A stretch of DNA of 64,000 nucleotides from Streptococcus sanguinis SK49 (GCF_000212815.1 NZ_GL890986.1:124001-188000), one strand, 5' to 3'; positions 36,722 to 45,931 are shown, counted from the first letter of the stretch. The notes: generated from the letters alone by a model not told the origin. Program-made: numbers and translations.

Positions 36722-36750
36722 ACTATACTCCTCTTTCAAAGGATTGTCAA
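36722..36750 (-). promoter_or_regulatory. Promoter of the M-box transcript
   Basis: Minus-strand TTGACA (36745-36750) and TATAGT (36722-36727) are 17 bases apart, placing the transcript start close to the aptamer 5' end. Confidence 0.88.
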
Positions 36751-36792
36751 TCATTTTTTCTGGCTTGAGACAAATTTCAAAAAATTTTTGAT

Positions 36793-37959
36793 TTATTTTG
36801 GCAATACCTCTGCAATACGGGAGCAGATTTCTTCAATCATCGTCTCTGGAGTAGCAACATTTAGGCGAGCATGACCTTTACCTTCTTGACCAAAATCACT
36901 TCCTCGATTCAGGACGACCTTTGCCTCTTCTCGCAGCAGCTGGAAGAGCTGGTCATCTGTCAGGCCATAATCTGAAAAGTCCAGCCAAATCAGATAGGTC
37001 CCTTGAGGCTTCATGACCCGTACGCGAGGTGCTTCCTTGGCAAAATAATCAACCACAAAATTCACATTCTTCTCAAGAACTTCCTTGAGCTCCATCAACC
37101 AAGACCAACCGTATCGATAGGCTGCTTCTGTCGCTAAAAATCCAAGACCAGGAATTTCATGCTGATTGTTGGCCAGCTGGCGTTTTTTAAACTGATGTCG
37201 CAAGCTAGGATTCTCAATCACTGCATAGGAATTTTTAGTCCCAGCAATATTAAAAGTCTTAGTCGCACTGGCTAAAATCAGACTAAAGTCCTTAAAGTCA
37301 TGCGAGACAGTATTGAAAGACTGATGTTCATGGCCAAACAGCGTCAAATCTTGATGAATTTCGTCTGAGACCAGGAGAACGCCGTACTTTTGACAGAGGC
37401 GGCCAATTTTCTCTAACACTTCCCGTTCCCAAACTCGACCTCCAGGATTGTGCGGATTGCAAAGAACATAAATCTTGACTTCATTGTCTGCAATGTCCCG
37501 CTCTAGCTTCTCAAAGTCAATCTGAAAGAGACCATCCTGTTCTATCAGAGAATTGGTAATAAGCTGACGATTATTGAGCTTGACACTGCGGGCAAAAGGT
37601 GGGTAAACAGGAGTGTTGATTAGAACAGCATCACCTTCCTTGGTAAAGGCTTGGATAGCTGTCGAAATAGCAGGAACAACCCCCTCGATAAATACCAAAG
37701 CATCTCGATCAAAGGTATAGTCGTGCTCATCCCGCTCCCAATCTAGAACAGCATTGATTAGCTCTTCACTGGCATAGGTATAGCCATAGACCAACTGATT
37801 AGCGTAGTCATGAACAGCTTGCTGGATTTCAGGCAGGACTTCAAAATCCATATCTGCAATCCAGGCTGGCAGAACTTCTTTGTCCTTCTCCGCTTCTTTC
37901 CATTTATAAGTATGATGCCCTACACGACAGGGGGCTTTTTCAAAATTATATCTTCCCAT
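36793..37959 (-). CDS. MalY/PatB-type aminotransferase, probable cystathionine beta-lyase
   Basis: This 388-residue fold-type I PLP enzyme has its Schiff-base lysine in LILASATKTFNIAGTKNSYA; MalY/PatB members are C-S lyases. IYVLCNPHNPGGRVW and VSDEIHQDL are the cofactor motifs. The frame extends to 37983 inside metC; GGAG and spacing favour the ATG at 37959, one base past the metC stop. Acting with MetC it would move sulfur between cysteine and methionine and may also release hydrogen sulfide. Confidence 0.88.
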   Translation of the reverse strand: MGRYNFEKAPCRVGHHTYKWKEAEKDKEVLPAWIADMDFEVLPEIQQAVHDYANQLVYGYTYASEELINAVLDWERDEHDYTFDRDALVFIEGVVPAISTAIQAFTKEGDAVLINTPVYPPFARSVKLNNRQLITNSLIEQDGLFQIDFEKLERDIADNEVKIYVLCNPHNPGGRVWEREVLEKIGRLCQKYGVLLVSDEIHQDLTLFGHEHQSFNTVSHDFKDFSLILASATKTFNIAGTKNSYAVIENPSLRHQFKKRQLANNQHEIPGLGFLATEAAYRYGWSWLMELKEVLEKNVNFVVDYFAKEAPRVRVMKPQGTYLIWLDFSDYGLTDDQLFQLLREEAKVVLNRGSDFGQEGKGHARLNVATPETMIEEICSRIAEVLPK

Positions 37960-37960
37960 A

Positions 37961-39058
37961 TTATTCATTCTCCAAGGCTGCACGTAAATCGTCTACCAAA
38001 TCTCGACTATCCTCAATTCCAATCGACAGGCGCAGCAAATCATCAGTTAAGCCATAAGAATGACGCACTTCCACCGGAATGTCTGCGTGAGTCTGGGTCG
38101 TCGGATAGGTAATCAAGCTCTCCACTCCTCCTAAACTTTCCGCAAAGGTAAAGACTTTCAGGCTATTTAAGAGATGAGGAATCTTCCCTTCATCCACAAC
38201 TTTAAAGGAAATCATACCACCCTTACCTGGATAGAGAACCTCTTTTACCGCAGGAGATTTCTTCAAAAAATCAACCACTTCTTGCGCATTCTGAGTAGAG
38301 CGCTCCATACGGAGAGCCAGTGTCTTGAGACCGCGCAAAAGCAGATAGCTGTCAAAAGGAGACAAGACTGGTCCAGTTGTATTGAGGTTATAGAATAGCT
38401 TGTCATAAATAGCAGCATCATTAGTCATGATGGCTCCAGCCAAGACATCATTGTGCCCGCCCAGATACTTGGTCGCAGAGTGTAGAACAATATCTGCTCC
38501 ATCCTCCATCGGTCTTTGGTAAATAGGACTGTAGAAGGTATTGTCCACAATGACAGCTGCTCCTCGCTCGTGAGCCGCTTTGGAAATGCGGGCAATGTCA
38601 AACTCTACCATAAGAGGATTGGTCGGTGTCTCGATATAGACAATATCTATATCCTCTGTCAGATTATTGAGTAGTTCTTCTTCTGTATTGGCATAGGTAA
38701 AGGCAAAGCGCCCTTCTGCTTCAGCTTGGGCAAACCAGCGGAAAGAGCCGCCATAGAGATCCCGAACAGCCAAAACCTTGCTGCCGACCGGAAAGGCACT
38801 AAAGGCCAGCACAATAGCCGACATACCAGAGCTAGTCGCTAGAGCATAATTTGCACTTTCGATAGCAGCCAGAGTCTCTTCCAAGCTAACCCTTGTTGGA
38901 TTCTTGGTTCGAGTATAGTCATAACCTGTTGACTGACCAAACTCAGGATGCTGGTAGGTCGTTGAAAAATGCAGGGGTGTTGTTAAAGCACCGGTTGTTT
39001 CATCTTTTTTAACCCCAGCCTGAGCCAGTAGTGTATTTAATTTTACGTCCTTACTCAT
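37961..39058 (-). CDS. metC: Cystathionine gamma-synthase/beta-lyase family enzyme
   Basis: This 365-residue Cys/Met-metabolism PLP enzyme has the Schiff-base lysine in LHSATKYLGGHND and an N-terminal YxR motif in GYDYTRTKNPTR. Sequence alone does not separate beta-lyase from gamma-synthase activity; pairing with a PatB-type lyase and streptococcal precedent favour methionine synthesis via transsulfuration. The start at 39058 follows GGAAGG; upstream in-frame codons to 39118 look non-coding. A MetR-type box lies about 90 bases upstream. Confidence 0.88.
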   Translation of the reverse strand: MSKDVKLNTLLAQAGVKKDETTGALTTPLHFSTTYQHPEFGQSTGYDYTRTKNPTRVSLEETLAAIESANYALATSSGMSAIVLAFSAFPVGSKVLAVRDLYGGSFRWFAQAEAEGRFAFTYANTEEELLNNLTEDIDIVYIETPTNPLMVEFDIARISKAAHERGAAVIVDNTFYSPIYQRPMEDGADIVLHSATKYLGGHNDVLAGAIMTNDAAIYDKLFYNLNTTGPVLSPFDSYLLLRGLKTLALRMERSTQNAQEVVDFLKKSPAVKEVLYPGKGGMISFKVVDEGKIPHLLNSLKVFTFAESLGGVESLITYPTTQTHADIPVEVRHSYGLTDDLLRLSIGIEDSRDLVDDLRAALENE

Positions 39059-39146
39059 ATTAACCTTCCAATCCTTCGCTAATATTTCACCCTCTATTGT
39101 AACATCTTTTGAAAACATTTATCTTTTTTCTTTCCAAGAGCTAGCT

Positions 39147-39163
39147 ATAGTTTGAAACTATAA
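39147..39163. promoter_or_regulatory. MetR/MtaR box upstream of metC
   Basis: TATAGTTTGAAACTATA is a 17-base palindrome that matches the streptococcal MetR (MtaR) motif TATAGTTtnaAACTATA exactly, about 90 bases before metC. Confidence 0.82.
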
Positions 39164-39198
39164 TGTTGATGTTTTAGACATAATAAAGATAAAAATTA

Positions 39199-39218
39199 AA
39201 AAGCCATATGGCTTTTTA
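39199..39218. terminator. Perfect-palindrome hairpin before the 39.2-kb membrane gene end
   Basis: AAAAAGCCATATGGCTTTTT is fully self-complementary. On the minus strand it follows the gene at 39239-39829, and it lies upstream of the MetR box. Confidence 0.65.
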
Positions 39219-39238
39219 ATAGATATGAAAGCGTCTAT

Positions 39239-39829
39239 TTAGGATTTTGACTCTATCTTATAATTTTTCTTATAGGCATGATATTCGTCATAACTCTCTA
39301 AAGAGGGAATGTTATTTACTTCAGACTGATACTCATCAACATGCTCATGGTATTCTTCCTTAGCAACAAATGGGTTGTTTATATAAACTTTGATATGGGT
39401 ATCTGAACTACTACGTAATAGACCAGAGGAAATAACCTGATTGGTTACAATGATATAACTGTCTTGTCCATGTTCAAAGTAAGTTATACGACGGTGTTCT
39501 GAGACTAGTAAAAGAGCTATAGTTAAAACTAAACTTGTTATAATCCCAGTTAAAGTTAATATTAAGTTAATAAAAAACATCCAACCTCTATTTTCCTTCC
39601 TCAGTAGTAAAAACCAAACTGGAAGAACAAAAATACAAACGAAACAAAGTATATAATCTAAGAAATAGAGTCTAATAAAAGTAAAGCCCCAGAGAATAAA
39701 ACTACCGTATGCAAAAATACTCCTCTTCCCTCCTTTTGCATAATAAAGAACGAGGCCAGACTCTATCAATAGAGGAATCAGAATATAAGAAAGCATACTT
39801 TGGACAAAAACCAGTATGTATAAAAGCAT
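39239..39829 (-). CDS. Hypothetical membrane protein
   Basis: This 196-residue protein has four hydrophobic segments (about 5-27, 40-58, 60-76, 84-108) and a polar C-terminal region rich in Tyr, Glu and Asn that begins after LLLVSEHRR. I recognise no family. AGGAGG sits eight bases before the ATG, and A/T-rich codon use sets it apart from the flanking housekeeping genes, consistent with accessory DNA. It is a single-gene unit. Confidence 0.7.
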   Translation of the reverse strand: MLLYILVFVQSMLSYILIPLLIESGLVLYYAKGGKRSIFAYGSFILWGFTFIRLYFLDYILCFVCIFVLPVWFLLLRKENRGWMFFINLILTLTGIITSLVLTIALLLVSEHRRITYFEHGQDSYIIVTNQVISSGLLRSSSDTHIKVYINNPFVAKEEYHEHVDEYQSEVNNIPSLESYDEYHAYKKNYKIESKS

Positions 39830-39919
39830 TATTTCCTCCTAGAAATAACTCTTATTTCTATTTTATTGAAAGACAAAATTAAATAAAACAGCCATTTGTG
39901 TGATATTTCTTTATAGCAA

Positions 39920-39946
39920 AACAAGAGTTGCCAGACAACTCTTGTT
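39920..39946 (-). terminator. Terminator of the flippase gene
   Basis: AACAAGAGTTG and CAACTCTTGTT form a perfect 11-bp stem with a five-base loop, followed by TTTGC on the minus strand. Confidence 0.75.
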
Positions 39947-39950
39947 AAAT

Positions 39951-41579
39951 TTATCTAATTCCAAAGCGTCGGCGCAGACTAGCCGCTTTTGAACCGATAA
40001 AGCGATCCATAAGGCGAACTTTGAGCGCCAATCCGCCATAGACAGCGAGACCGATACCGCCAATCAGAGTGATATAGACAAAGCTGGAAATCCGACCGCT
40101 TGGATGAAGGAAGAGACCAATAAGAAGCTCTGCCACCAAGACAAAGATGGTCATCAGAACCGTCAGAATCACTGACAGGAGGCTCCGCTTAAAGAGGTTC
40201 TTAGGATTCAGACCTGTTACCTTGCGAATTTCCTGATACATGAGCAAGATTGGGATAATCAAGCCGACTGTCGTCGCAAGAAGAGGACCATAAGCTTTAA
40301 AAATATAAATCAAGGGTACTTGCAGCACCAACTTGACTCCCACTCCATAGAGGAAATAGATAATTGCCTTTCTATTTTGGAAGAGGGCTTGAATCATCGG
40401 AGCTAACACCGTATATAGACTGAGGATAATGGTCTGCAGCATAGCAAAGATGAAAAGTCCTAGTGCTAAACTATCTGGCTTGCCATAGAAAACTGTGTAG
40501 AGTGGCTCCGCTACCAAAGCAGCACCAATGGTTGCTGGCAAGATAAAGAAAATCAGCATACTAAGATTATCCTGCACCAAGCGTGCAGCCGATCGGAAAT
40601 CACCTTTGACATAGTTCTCAGTCAAGAGAGGAATCCCGACACCGCCGATAGAAGTTGCCACTGCAATCAAAATCATGGTAATTTTATTAGGATTTGCTGA
40701 GAAATAGGCAAACTGAACCAGCAGCTCGGACTTGCTGTACTTGCTGATCCAGCCCATGACATGGATAAAGGTATTTTGGTCAATAATCTGAAAAAGCTGA
40801 ATGGCAGATCCTGTGATAATGAAAGGAATGGCTTCTCGGATTGTATCCCAGAGGAGGGCACGGCTATTGATCTCCCCTGCATTGGCAGACTTATGAAGGA
40901 TAGAAGTCAGCATCCCTGTCTTCCAGAGATAGAAGGCTAAGACAGCCATGCTAGCCAGCATACCGATAAACGCTGCAAATGTTGACTGGGTAACCGCTTC
41001 TACATAGTTGCCAGAACCGATTTTCATGATGAAAAAGGCTGTCAGCAGCATCCAGATAACCCGAATGACCTGCTCCGCAATCTGACTGATGGCATAAGGC
41101 TTGAGATTGTTAAAACCTTGGAAAAAACCTCGGATAACACTCATCGATGGGAATATCAAAACGGCCAGAGACAGACTCTGCATGACTGGAACCAAGTCTG
41201 AACCACCGCCTGACATAGAAGCGAAAACTGGTGAGAGCAGGTACATAATCACTGCAAAGACAGCTCCCAAAAGCAGCATAAACTTGAGAAACTCTCGAAT
41301 GAGAGTAAAGCTATGCTCTTCCTTGTCAATGGTATTGTACTTAGCTACCTGCTTGGCCACTGCCACTGGCACGCCTGCTGTAGAAATCAGTAAAAACCAG
41401 GCATAGATATTATAACCCATAGTAAAAAGACCGTTGGCCTCAGCGCCGTGCTTGCCCATCCAGATATACCAAGGAATGATATAGATGGCCCCCAGAAGAC
41501 GACTGATAAAATTGCTGGCAGTTAACCATGCAGTTCCCCGCAGCATCTGCTGCTGCTGGCTTGTTGTTTCTTGGCTCAT
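39951..41579 (-). CDS. MOP-family lipid flippase (YtgP/MurJ type)
   Basis: This 542-residue protein of the MVF/polysaccharide-exporter superfamily has about 14 membrane segments, beginning RGTAWLTASNFISRLLGAIY. Its relative in streptococci, YtgP, acts as MurJ, flipping lipid II. Its position divergent from murE supports a peptidoglycan role. The two share overlapping promoter elements, which could coordinate precursor synthesis and export. Confidence 0.88.
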   Translation of the reverse strand: MSQETTSQQQQMLRGTAWLTASNFISRLLGAIYIIPWYIWMGKHGAEANGLFTMGYNIYAWFLLISTAGVPVAVAKQVAKYNTIDKEEHSFTLIREFLKFMLLLGAVFAVIMYLLSPVFASMSGGGSDLVPVMQSLSLAVLIFPSMSVIRGFFQGFNNLKPYAISQIAEQVIRVIWMLLTAFFIMKIGSGNYVEAVTQSTFAAFIGMLASMAVLAFYLWKTGMLTSILHKSANAGEINSRALLWDTIREAIPFIITGSAIQLFQIIDQNTFIHVMGWISKYSKSELLVQFAYFSANPNKITMILIAVATSIGGVGIPLLTENYVKGDFRSAARLVQDNLSMLIFFILPATIGAALVAEPLYTVFYGKPDSLALGLFIFAMLQTIILSLYTVLAPMIQALFQNRKAIIYFLYGVGVKLVLQVPLIYIFKAYGPLLATTVGLIIPILLMYQEIRKVTGLNPKNLFKRSLLSVILTVLMTIFVLVAELLIGLFLHPSGRISSFVYITLIGGIGLAVYGGLALKVRLMDRFIGSKAASLRRRFGIR

Positions 41580-41608
41580 AGAAAACCTCTTCTATTTATT
41601 CTTCTTTT

Positions 41609-41637
41609 ATTATAAACTTTTCCTTGCCTCTTGTAAA
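41609..41637 (-). promoter_or_regulatory. Promoter of the flippase gene
   Basis: Minus-strand TTTACA (41632-41637) and TATAAT (41609-41614) are 17 bases apart. The -35 overlaps the plus-strand murE -35. Confidence 0.85.
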
Positions 41638-41659
41638 ACCCAGCCATAAGGTTTACAAT
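41631..41659 (+). promoter_or_regulatory. Promoter of murE, giving a leaderless or near-leaderless mRNA
   Basis: TTGTAA (41631-41636) and TACAAT (41654-41659) are 17 bases apart. The murE ATG is at 41666, about where transcription should begin. Confidence 0.65.
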
Positions 41660-41665
41660 AGATTT

Positions 41666-43111
41666 ATGATTAAAATTGAAACCGTATTAAATATTTTAAA
41701 AGAAGATCATAATTTTCGTGATATTGTCAAAGACGGAGAATACTTTTTCTCCTACAGCGGCTTGACTTTCGATAGTATCAGTTATGACAGCAGGGAAGCG
41801 GATGCCTCTACCCTCTTTTTTGTCAAGGGTGAGGCTTTTAAGAAAGAATTTCTAGAAAAAGCCGTCTCAGCTGGCCTGCGCTTTTATATCAGCGAGACAG
41901 ACTTTCAAGTGGGCATTCCGGTCCTCTTGGTCAACGACGTCAAGCAGGCCATGAGTCTCTTAGCTATGGAATTTTACGGTCATCCTGAGAAAAAGCTCAA
42001 ACTGCTGGCCTTTACTGGCACCAAGGGCAAGACAACTACAGCTTATTTTGCCTATCAGATCCTTTCCCAAAATCATCGTCCTGCCCTGCTCTCGACTATG
42101 AACACTACTTTGGATGGAGAGACTTTCTTCAAGTCAACTCTGACTACACCAGAGAGTCTGGATCTTATCAAAATGATGGCCCAAGCCCTTGCCAACGACC
42201 GGACTCATCTCATCATGGAAGTTTCCAGTCAGGCTTATCTCAAGAAGCGGGTCTACGGCCTGACCTTTGATGTCGGTGTCTTTCTCAATATCAGTCCCGA
42301 CCATATCGGCCCCATTGAGCATCCAACCTTTGAAGATTACTTCTACAATAAGCGGCTCTTGATGGACAATAGCCGAGCAGTTATCGTAAATAGCGGCATG
42401 GATCATTTCCAAATCGTGAAAGAGCAAGTCGTTTCTATGGAACATGATTTCTATGGAGCAGGCTCAAGCAATACCATAATAGATTCTCAGGCTTTCAGCT
42501 TTGAAGCTGCTGGTAAATTAGCTGGCCACTACGATATCCAGCTCATCGGCCGCTTCAATCAAGAAAATGCAGTAGCGGCTGGTCTTGCTTGTCTGCGTCT
42601 GGGTGCTAGCCTCGAAGACATCAAAAAAGGAATTGCCGCAACCCGAGTCCCAGGCCGTATGGAAGTTCTGACTCAGAAAAACGGCGCCAAGATCTTCGTT
42701 GATTATGCCCACAATGGCGTCAGCCTAAGCAACCTGCTGTCTGTGGTAGAGGAACACCAAAAGGGCAAGATTATCCTCCTCTTGGGTGCTACTGGCAACA
42801 AGGGTGAAAGTCGCCGCAAAGACTTCGGTCTCCTACTTAATCAGCATCCTGAGCTAACTGTCATCTTAACCGCGGATGACCCCAACTATGAAGATCCTCT
42901 AGCCATTTCGGAGGAAATCGCATCCTACATCTCCTATCCAGTGGACAAAATAGCCGACCGAGAAGAAGCAATCAAAAAAGCTCTCAGTCTGACAGACCGA
43001 GAGGGAGATGCCGTCATTCTGGCCGGTAAAGGAGCAGATGCTTACCAAATCGTAGAAGGAGAAAAAGTAACTTATCCAGGAGACTATGCTCTTGCTGAAA
43101 AGTATTTATAA
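41666..43111 (+). CDS. murE: UDP-MurNAc-L-alanyl-D-glutamate:L-lysine ligase
   Basis: This 481-residue Mur ligase adds the third residue of the peptidoglycan stem peptide. The ATP loop is [13 protein letters not shown], and the motif [10 protein letters not shown] is the lysine-specific DDPN (DAP enzymes have DNPR), as expected for a Gram-positive coccus. The start [11 protein letters not shown] agrees with relatives. The frame runs 14 codons further upstream, but those lie over the promoter. No convincing ribosome site is present. Confidence 0.95.
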   Translation: MIKIETVLNILKEDHNFRDIVKDGEYFFSYSGLTFDSISYDSREADASTLFFVKGEAFKKEFLEKAVSAGLRFYISETDFQVGIPVLLVNDVKQAMSLLAMEFYGHPEKKLKLLAFTGTKGKTTTAYFAYQILSQNHRPALLSTMNTTLDGETFFKSTLTTPESLDLIKMMAQALANDRTHLIMEVSSQAYLKKRVYGLTFDVGVFLNISPDHIGPIEHPTFEDYFYNKRLLMDNSRAVIVNSGMDHFQIVKEQVVSMEHDFYGAGSSNTIIDSQAFSFEAAGKLAGHYDIQLIGRFNQENAVAAGLACLRLGASLEDIKKGIAATRVPGRMEVLTQKNGAKIFVDYAHNGVSLSNLLSVVEEHQKGKIILLLGATGNKGESRRKDFGLLLNQHPELTVILTADDPNYEDPLAISEEIASYISYPVDKIADREEAIKKALSLTDREGDAVILAGKGADAYQIVEGEKVTYPGDYALAEKYL

Positions 43112-43113
43112 GA

Positions 43114-43139
43114 AAAAAGGCGTGGATATCGCCTTTTTA
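43114..43139. terminator. Bidirectional terminator between murE and the CPBP gene
   Basis: AAAAAGGCG and CGCCTTTTT flank an eight-base loop between convergent genes. Confidence 0.85.
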
Positions 43140-43156
43140 TTGTCGTTTTGTAAAAA

Positions 43157-43915
43157 TTAACGCCATTTAATCAGAACGTACATCAAGCTGGAGCCAAACA
43201 TATCCGCCAAGGCGTGCATGAGAAAGAAAGGTAGGAGGTTCTTGACCTTATACTTGTAAAGGAAATAGTAAAAGAGACCGTACACCACTCCGATAACCAA
43301 GGCCCACAGCATGCCCTGATAGGTATGGAAAGAAATCCGAATGATAGTAGAGTAGGCCAGCGCCCACCACTTATACTTATCCTTAACAGAGGTCATAAGC
43401 CCCAGAAAGAAGAATTCCTCATAGAAACCATTGAGAAGTCCGTATAGGATGGCCATAGGTGTCAGTTCAGCAAATTTCCGGAAGATTTCTAGAACATCTA
43501 CATAAGACCAGAGAGTTGGATCAAAGTAATTGTACTCGCCGCTCAGTGTCGTTACAATGTCACCAATGAACCCTACTGCTACAAAAATAAGAGGGGTCCA
43601 AAGGAGAACCGACCAACTCAGACGGATGGGAAGCTGCTTAAAGTCAAAGCGCCGAAGCAATAGATAAAGAATGGTCAAGACCAGCATCAGTAGCTGAAAA
43701 TTGAAATTGCTAGAAAAAGCCGCTCCTTCAGTGGCTGTATTGGTCACCGTTTCAGTCTCTCCTGAGCTGGCGGCAGGTGCAAAGCTAGCTAGATAAAGCT
43801 CTGTTGAGCGGTAAATAAACTGCCCAAACATGAGCAGGGTAATCACTGCAATATCAAACCACCTCAGCTCTTTCAAAGGCGTAGAGGGGCGTAGGTTTGT
43901 CAATAATTTCATCAT
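43157..43915 (-). CDS. CPBP (Abi) family intramembrane protein
   Basis: This 252-residue protein has about six membrane segments. Candidate CPBP glutamates are in GFYEEFFFLGLM, and a later HALAD matches the third motif. The Arg of the usual EExxxR motif is replaced (EEFFFL), so protease activity is uncertain. Streptococcal members are linked to bacteriocin self-immunity or membrane-protein processing, but no bacteriocin gene is nearby. The start at 43915 follows AAAGGA; the annotated frame begins four codons earlier at a GTG. Confidence 0.75.
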   Translation of the reverse strand: MMKLLTNLRPSTPLKELRWFDIAVITLLMFGQFIYRSTELYLASFAPAASSGETETVTNTATEGAAFSSNFNFQLLMLVLTILYLLLRRFDFKQLPIRLSWSVLLWTPLIFVAVGFIGDIVTTLSGEYNYFDPTLWSYVDVLEIFRKFAELTPMAILYGLLNGFYEEFFFLGLMTSVKDKYKWWALAYSTIIRISFHTYQGMLWALVIGVVYGLFYYFLYKYKVKNLLPFFLMHALADMFGSSLMYVLIKWR

Positions 43916-44078
43916 ATTTCCTTTCACCAGCTGTAAATTTATGTCATCATTTCAGGTTCTTTTTTATATTTCTATCTTAGCATGAAAAGCTTAAATTTTT
44001 ATTATTTACAAATTTATAAAACTTTTTATTTTATTTTTATTAAATTGTCAGAAAACTCTTTTTTTAGAAAAATTTTTA

Positions 44079-44087
44079 TGGTATAAT
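44079..44087 (+). promoter_or_regulatory. Extended -10 promoter of the iron-transport operon
   Basis: TGGTATAAT lies about 45 bases upstream of the first gene; the -35 region is only T-rich. Confidence 0.6.
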
Positions 44088-44131
44088 AAAAGATGTAATT
44101 CTGATAGAAGAATCAGCCAGAAAGGAAGTCT

Positions 44132-44917
44132 ATGTCCACTATCTCTGCAGCAAGTATCCAGGTCGCCTACGATCAAAAGGTTATTATTGACAGACTGGAC
44201 TGCCAACTACCCGAGGGAAAGATTACGACTATTATCGGTAGCAATGGCTGCGGTAAGTCCACTCTTCTCAAGGCTTTTACTCGTATTTTGCCGACAAAAT
44301 CCGGCAGCATAACTCTGGATGGACAGTCCATCGCCCTACTGCCGACCAAGGAGGTGGCGCAAAAGATTGCCTTGCTGCCCCAAACCATGGAGGCGACCGA
44401 TGGCATCACTGTTTATGATCTGGTCTCTTATGGCCGCTTTCCGCATCAAACTGGCTTGGGACGGCTCAGTACAGAAGACCGGGAAAAAATCTGCTGGGCC
44501 ATGGAAGCAACTCAGGTCAGCGAATTTTCGGACTGGCAGGTGGATGATTTGTCTGGAGGCCAGCGCCAGCGCGTCTGGATTGCTATGGCTCTAGCCCAAG
44601 ATACAGAGACCATTTTTCTGGACGAGCCGACCACCTATCTGGATATGAATCATCAGCTGGAAATCTTGGAGTTGCTGAATGACCTCAACCAACTCAGCGG
44701 AAAAACCATTATCATGGTTCTGCATGACATCAACTTGGCTGCCCGCTTCTCCCATCAGCTGATCGCTATGAAAAATGGGCATATCCGGTATCAAAGAAGT
44801 GTTGAGCAGGTCATGACTTCGGATATTCTGAGAGACATTTTTCAGATTGAAGCCCAGATTATTCGGGATCCTATTCAGGATAAGCCACTCTGCCTCAGCT
44901 ATCAGCTCGTTAAATAA
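44132..44917 (+). CDS. Siderophore/haem-type iron ABC transporter ATPase
   Basis: This 261-residue ABC ATPase of the FecE/FhuC type has Walker A GSNGCGKST, signature DDLSGGQRQRVWIAMALAQ and Walker B TIFLDEPTTYLDMNHQLE. The last is characteristic of iron-siderophore importers. It is first in a four-gene operon with a lipoprotein and two FecCD permeases. A long hairpin follows it. Confidence 0.92.
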   Translation: MSTISAASIQVAYDQKVIIDRLDCQLPEGKITTIIGSNGCGKSTLLKAFTRILPTKSGSITLDGQSIALLPTKEVAQKIALLPQTMEATDGITVYDLVSYGRFPHQTGLGRLSTEDREKICWAMEATQVSEFSDWQVDDLSGGQRQRVWIAMALAQDTETIFLDEPTTYLDMNHQLEILELLNDLNQLSGKTIIMVLHDINLAARFSHQLIAMKNGHIRYQRSVEQVMTSDILRDIFQIEAQIIRDPIQDKPLCLSYQLVK

Positions 44918-44921
44918 GTCA

Positions 44922-44962
44922 TGTATTCATAGATAAGTTTTCCATATCTCTTCATGAATACA
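44922..44962 (+). other. Intercistronic hairpin after the iron-transport ATPase gene
   Basis: TGTATTCAT-AGATA pairs with TATCT-(CTTC)-ATGAATACA, giving 9 bp plus 5 bp of stem. With no T run it may act in mRNA processing or stability, raising lipoprotein expression. Confidence 0.55.
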
Positions 44963-44995
44963 GCTTCTAAACTTTTTATAGAATTGGAGGAAAAA

Positions 44996-45931
44996 ATGAA
45001 AAAGTTTTTATCATTTGCCACCCTTACTGTCACCATCTTCCTTTTAGTTGCCTGCGGCAGCTCATCTAAATCTGAAAACTCTGCCTCTTCAGACAAGGTC
45101 GAGCTATCCAGCAAGCCCAAAATTGATGGATTTCACTACTACGGCGATATTCCTAAAAATCCAAAACGAATCGCCAGCCTCTCCTCTACCTACACTGGCT
45201 ATTTGCTGCAACTTGGTTTCGACCCTGTCACTGTAACATCCTATGATGCTAAAAACCCTGTCCTCAAGGAAAAAGTCAAAAACGCCAAGGTCCTGATGCC
45301 GGAAGATTTAGAGTCTATCGCCAAGCAAAAGCCAGACCTTATCGTGGTAGATGCCAGCGACAAAAATATCGATGAACTAAAGAAAATCGCTCCAACTATT
45401 GCCATTGATTATGGAAAAAATGACTATTTAGAAATCCTGAATCGCTTTGGCCAAATCTTTGGTAAGGAAAAAGAAGCTGATCAATGGATTGCTGATTGGA
45501 AGAGCAAAACAGCTGATATCGGCAAGCAGTTAAAAGAAAAGCTGGGACAAAATGTCACTTTCACGGTTGTCGGACTATATGAAAAGGAAATCTACCTCTT
45601 CGGTAACAACTGGGGACGAGGCGGAGAAGTTATCTACAAGTCTCTGGGATTTGACGCCCCACAAAAGGTGAAGGATGAAGTATTCCCAAGTGGCTACTTG
45701 CAAGTCAGCCAAGAAACGGTGAGTGAGTATATTGGCGATTATGTCCTGGTTGCAGCTGAAGATGATAAAACGGGCAGTGCTCTTTACGAAAGCGATGTTT
45801 GGAAATCTATTCCCGCTGTCCAACAGAACCATATCTTAAAAGTGGATGCCAACGCCTTTTATTTCAACGATCCATTGACACTTGAATACGAACTCAAAAC
45901 TATTCAAGATGGTCTTGAAAAAATGAACTAG
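44996..45931 (+). CDS. Iron-compound-binding lipoprotein
   Basis: This 311-residue protein has a lipoprotein signal ending in lipobox LLVACG and a type III (FhuD/FepB-like) binding fold joined by a long helix. Family segments are NPKRIASLSSTYTGYLLQLG and DLIVVDASDKNIDELKKIAPTIAID. The start at 44996 follows TTGGAGG; in-frame codons from 44954 lie in the hairpin. The ligand (hydroxamate siderophore, haem or other ferric chelate) is not determined. Confidence 0.92.
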   Translation: MKKFLSFATLTVTIFLLVACGSSSKSENSASSDKVELSSKPKIDGFHYYGDIPKNPKRIASLSSTYTGYLLQLGFDPVTVTSYDAKNPVLKEKVKNAKVLMPEDLESIAKQKPDLIVVDASDKNIDELKKIAPTIAIDYGKNDYLEILNRFGQIFGKEKEADQWIADWKSKTADIGKQLKEKLGQNVTFTVVGLYEKEIYLFGNNWGRGGEVIYKSLGFDAPQKVKDEVFPSGYLQVSQETVSEYIGDYVLVAAEDDKTGSALYESDVWKSIPAVQQNHILKVDANAFYFNDPLTLEYELKTIQDGLEKMN

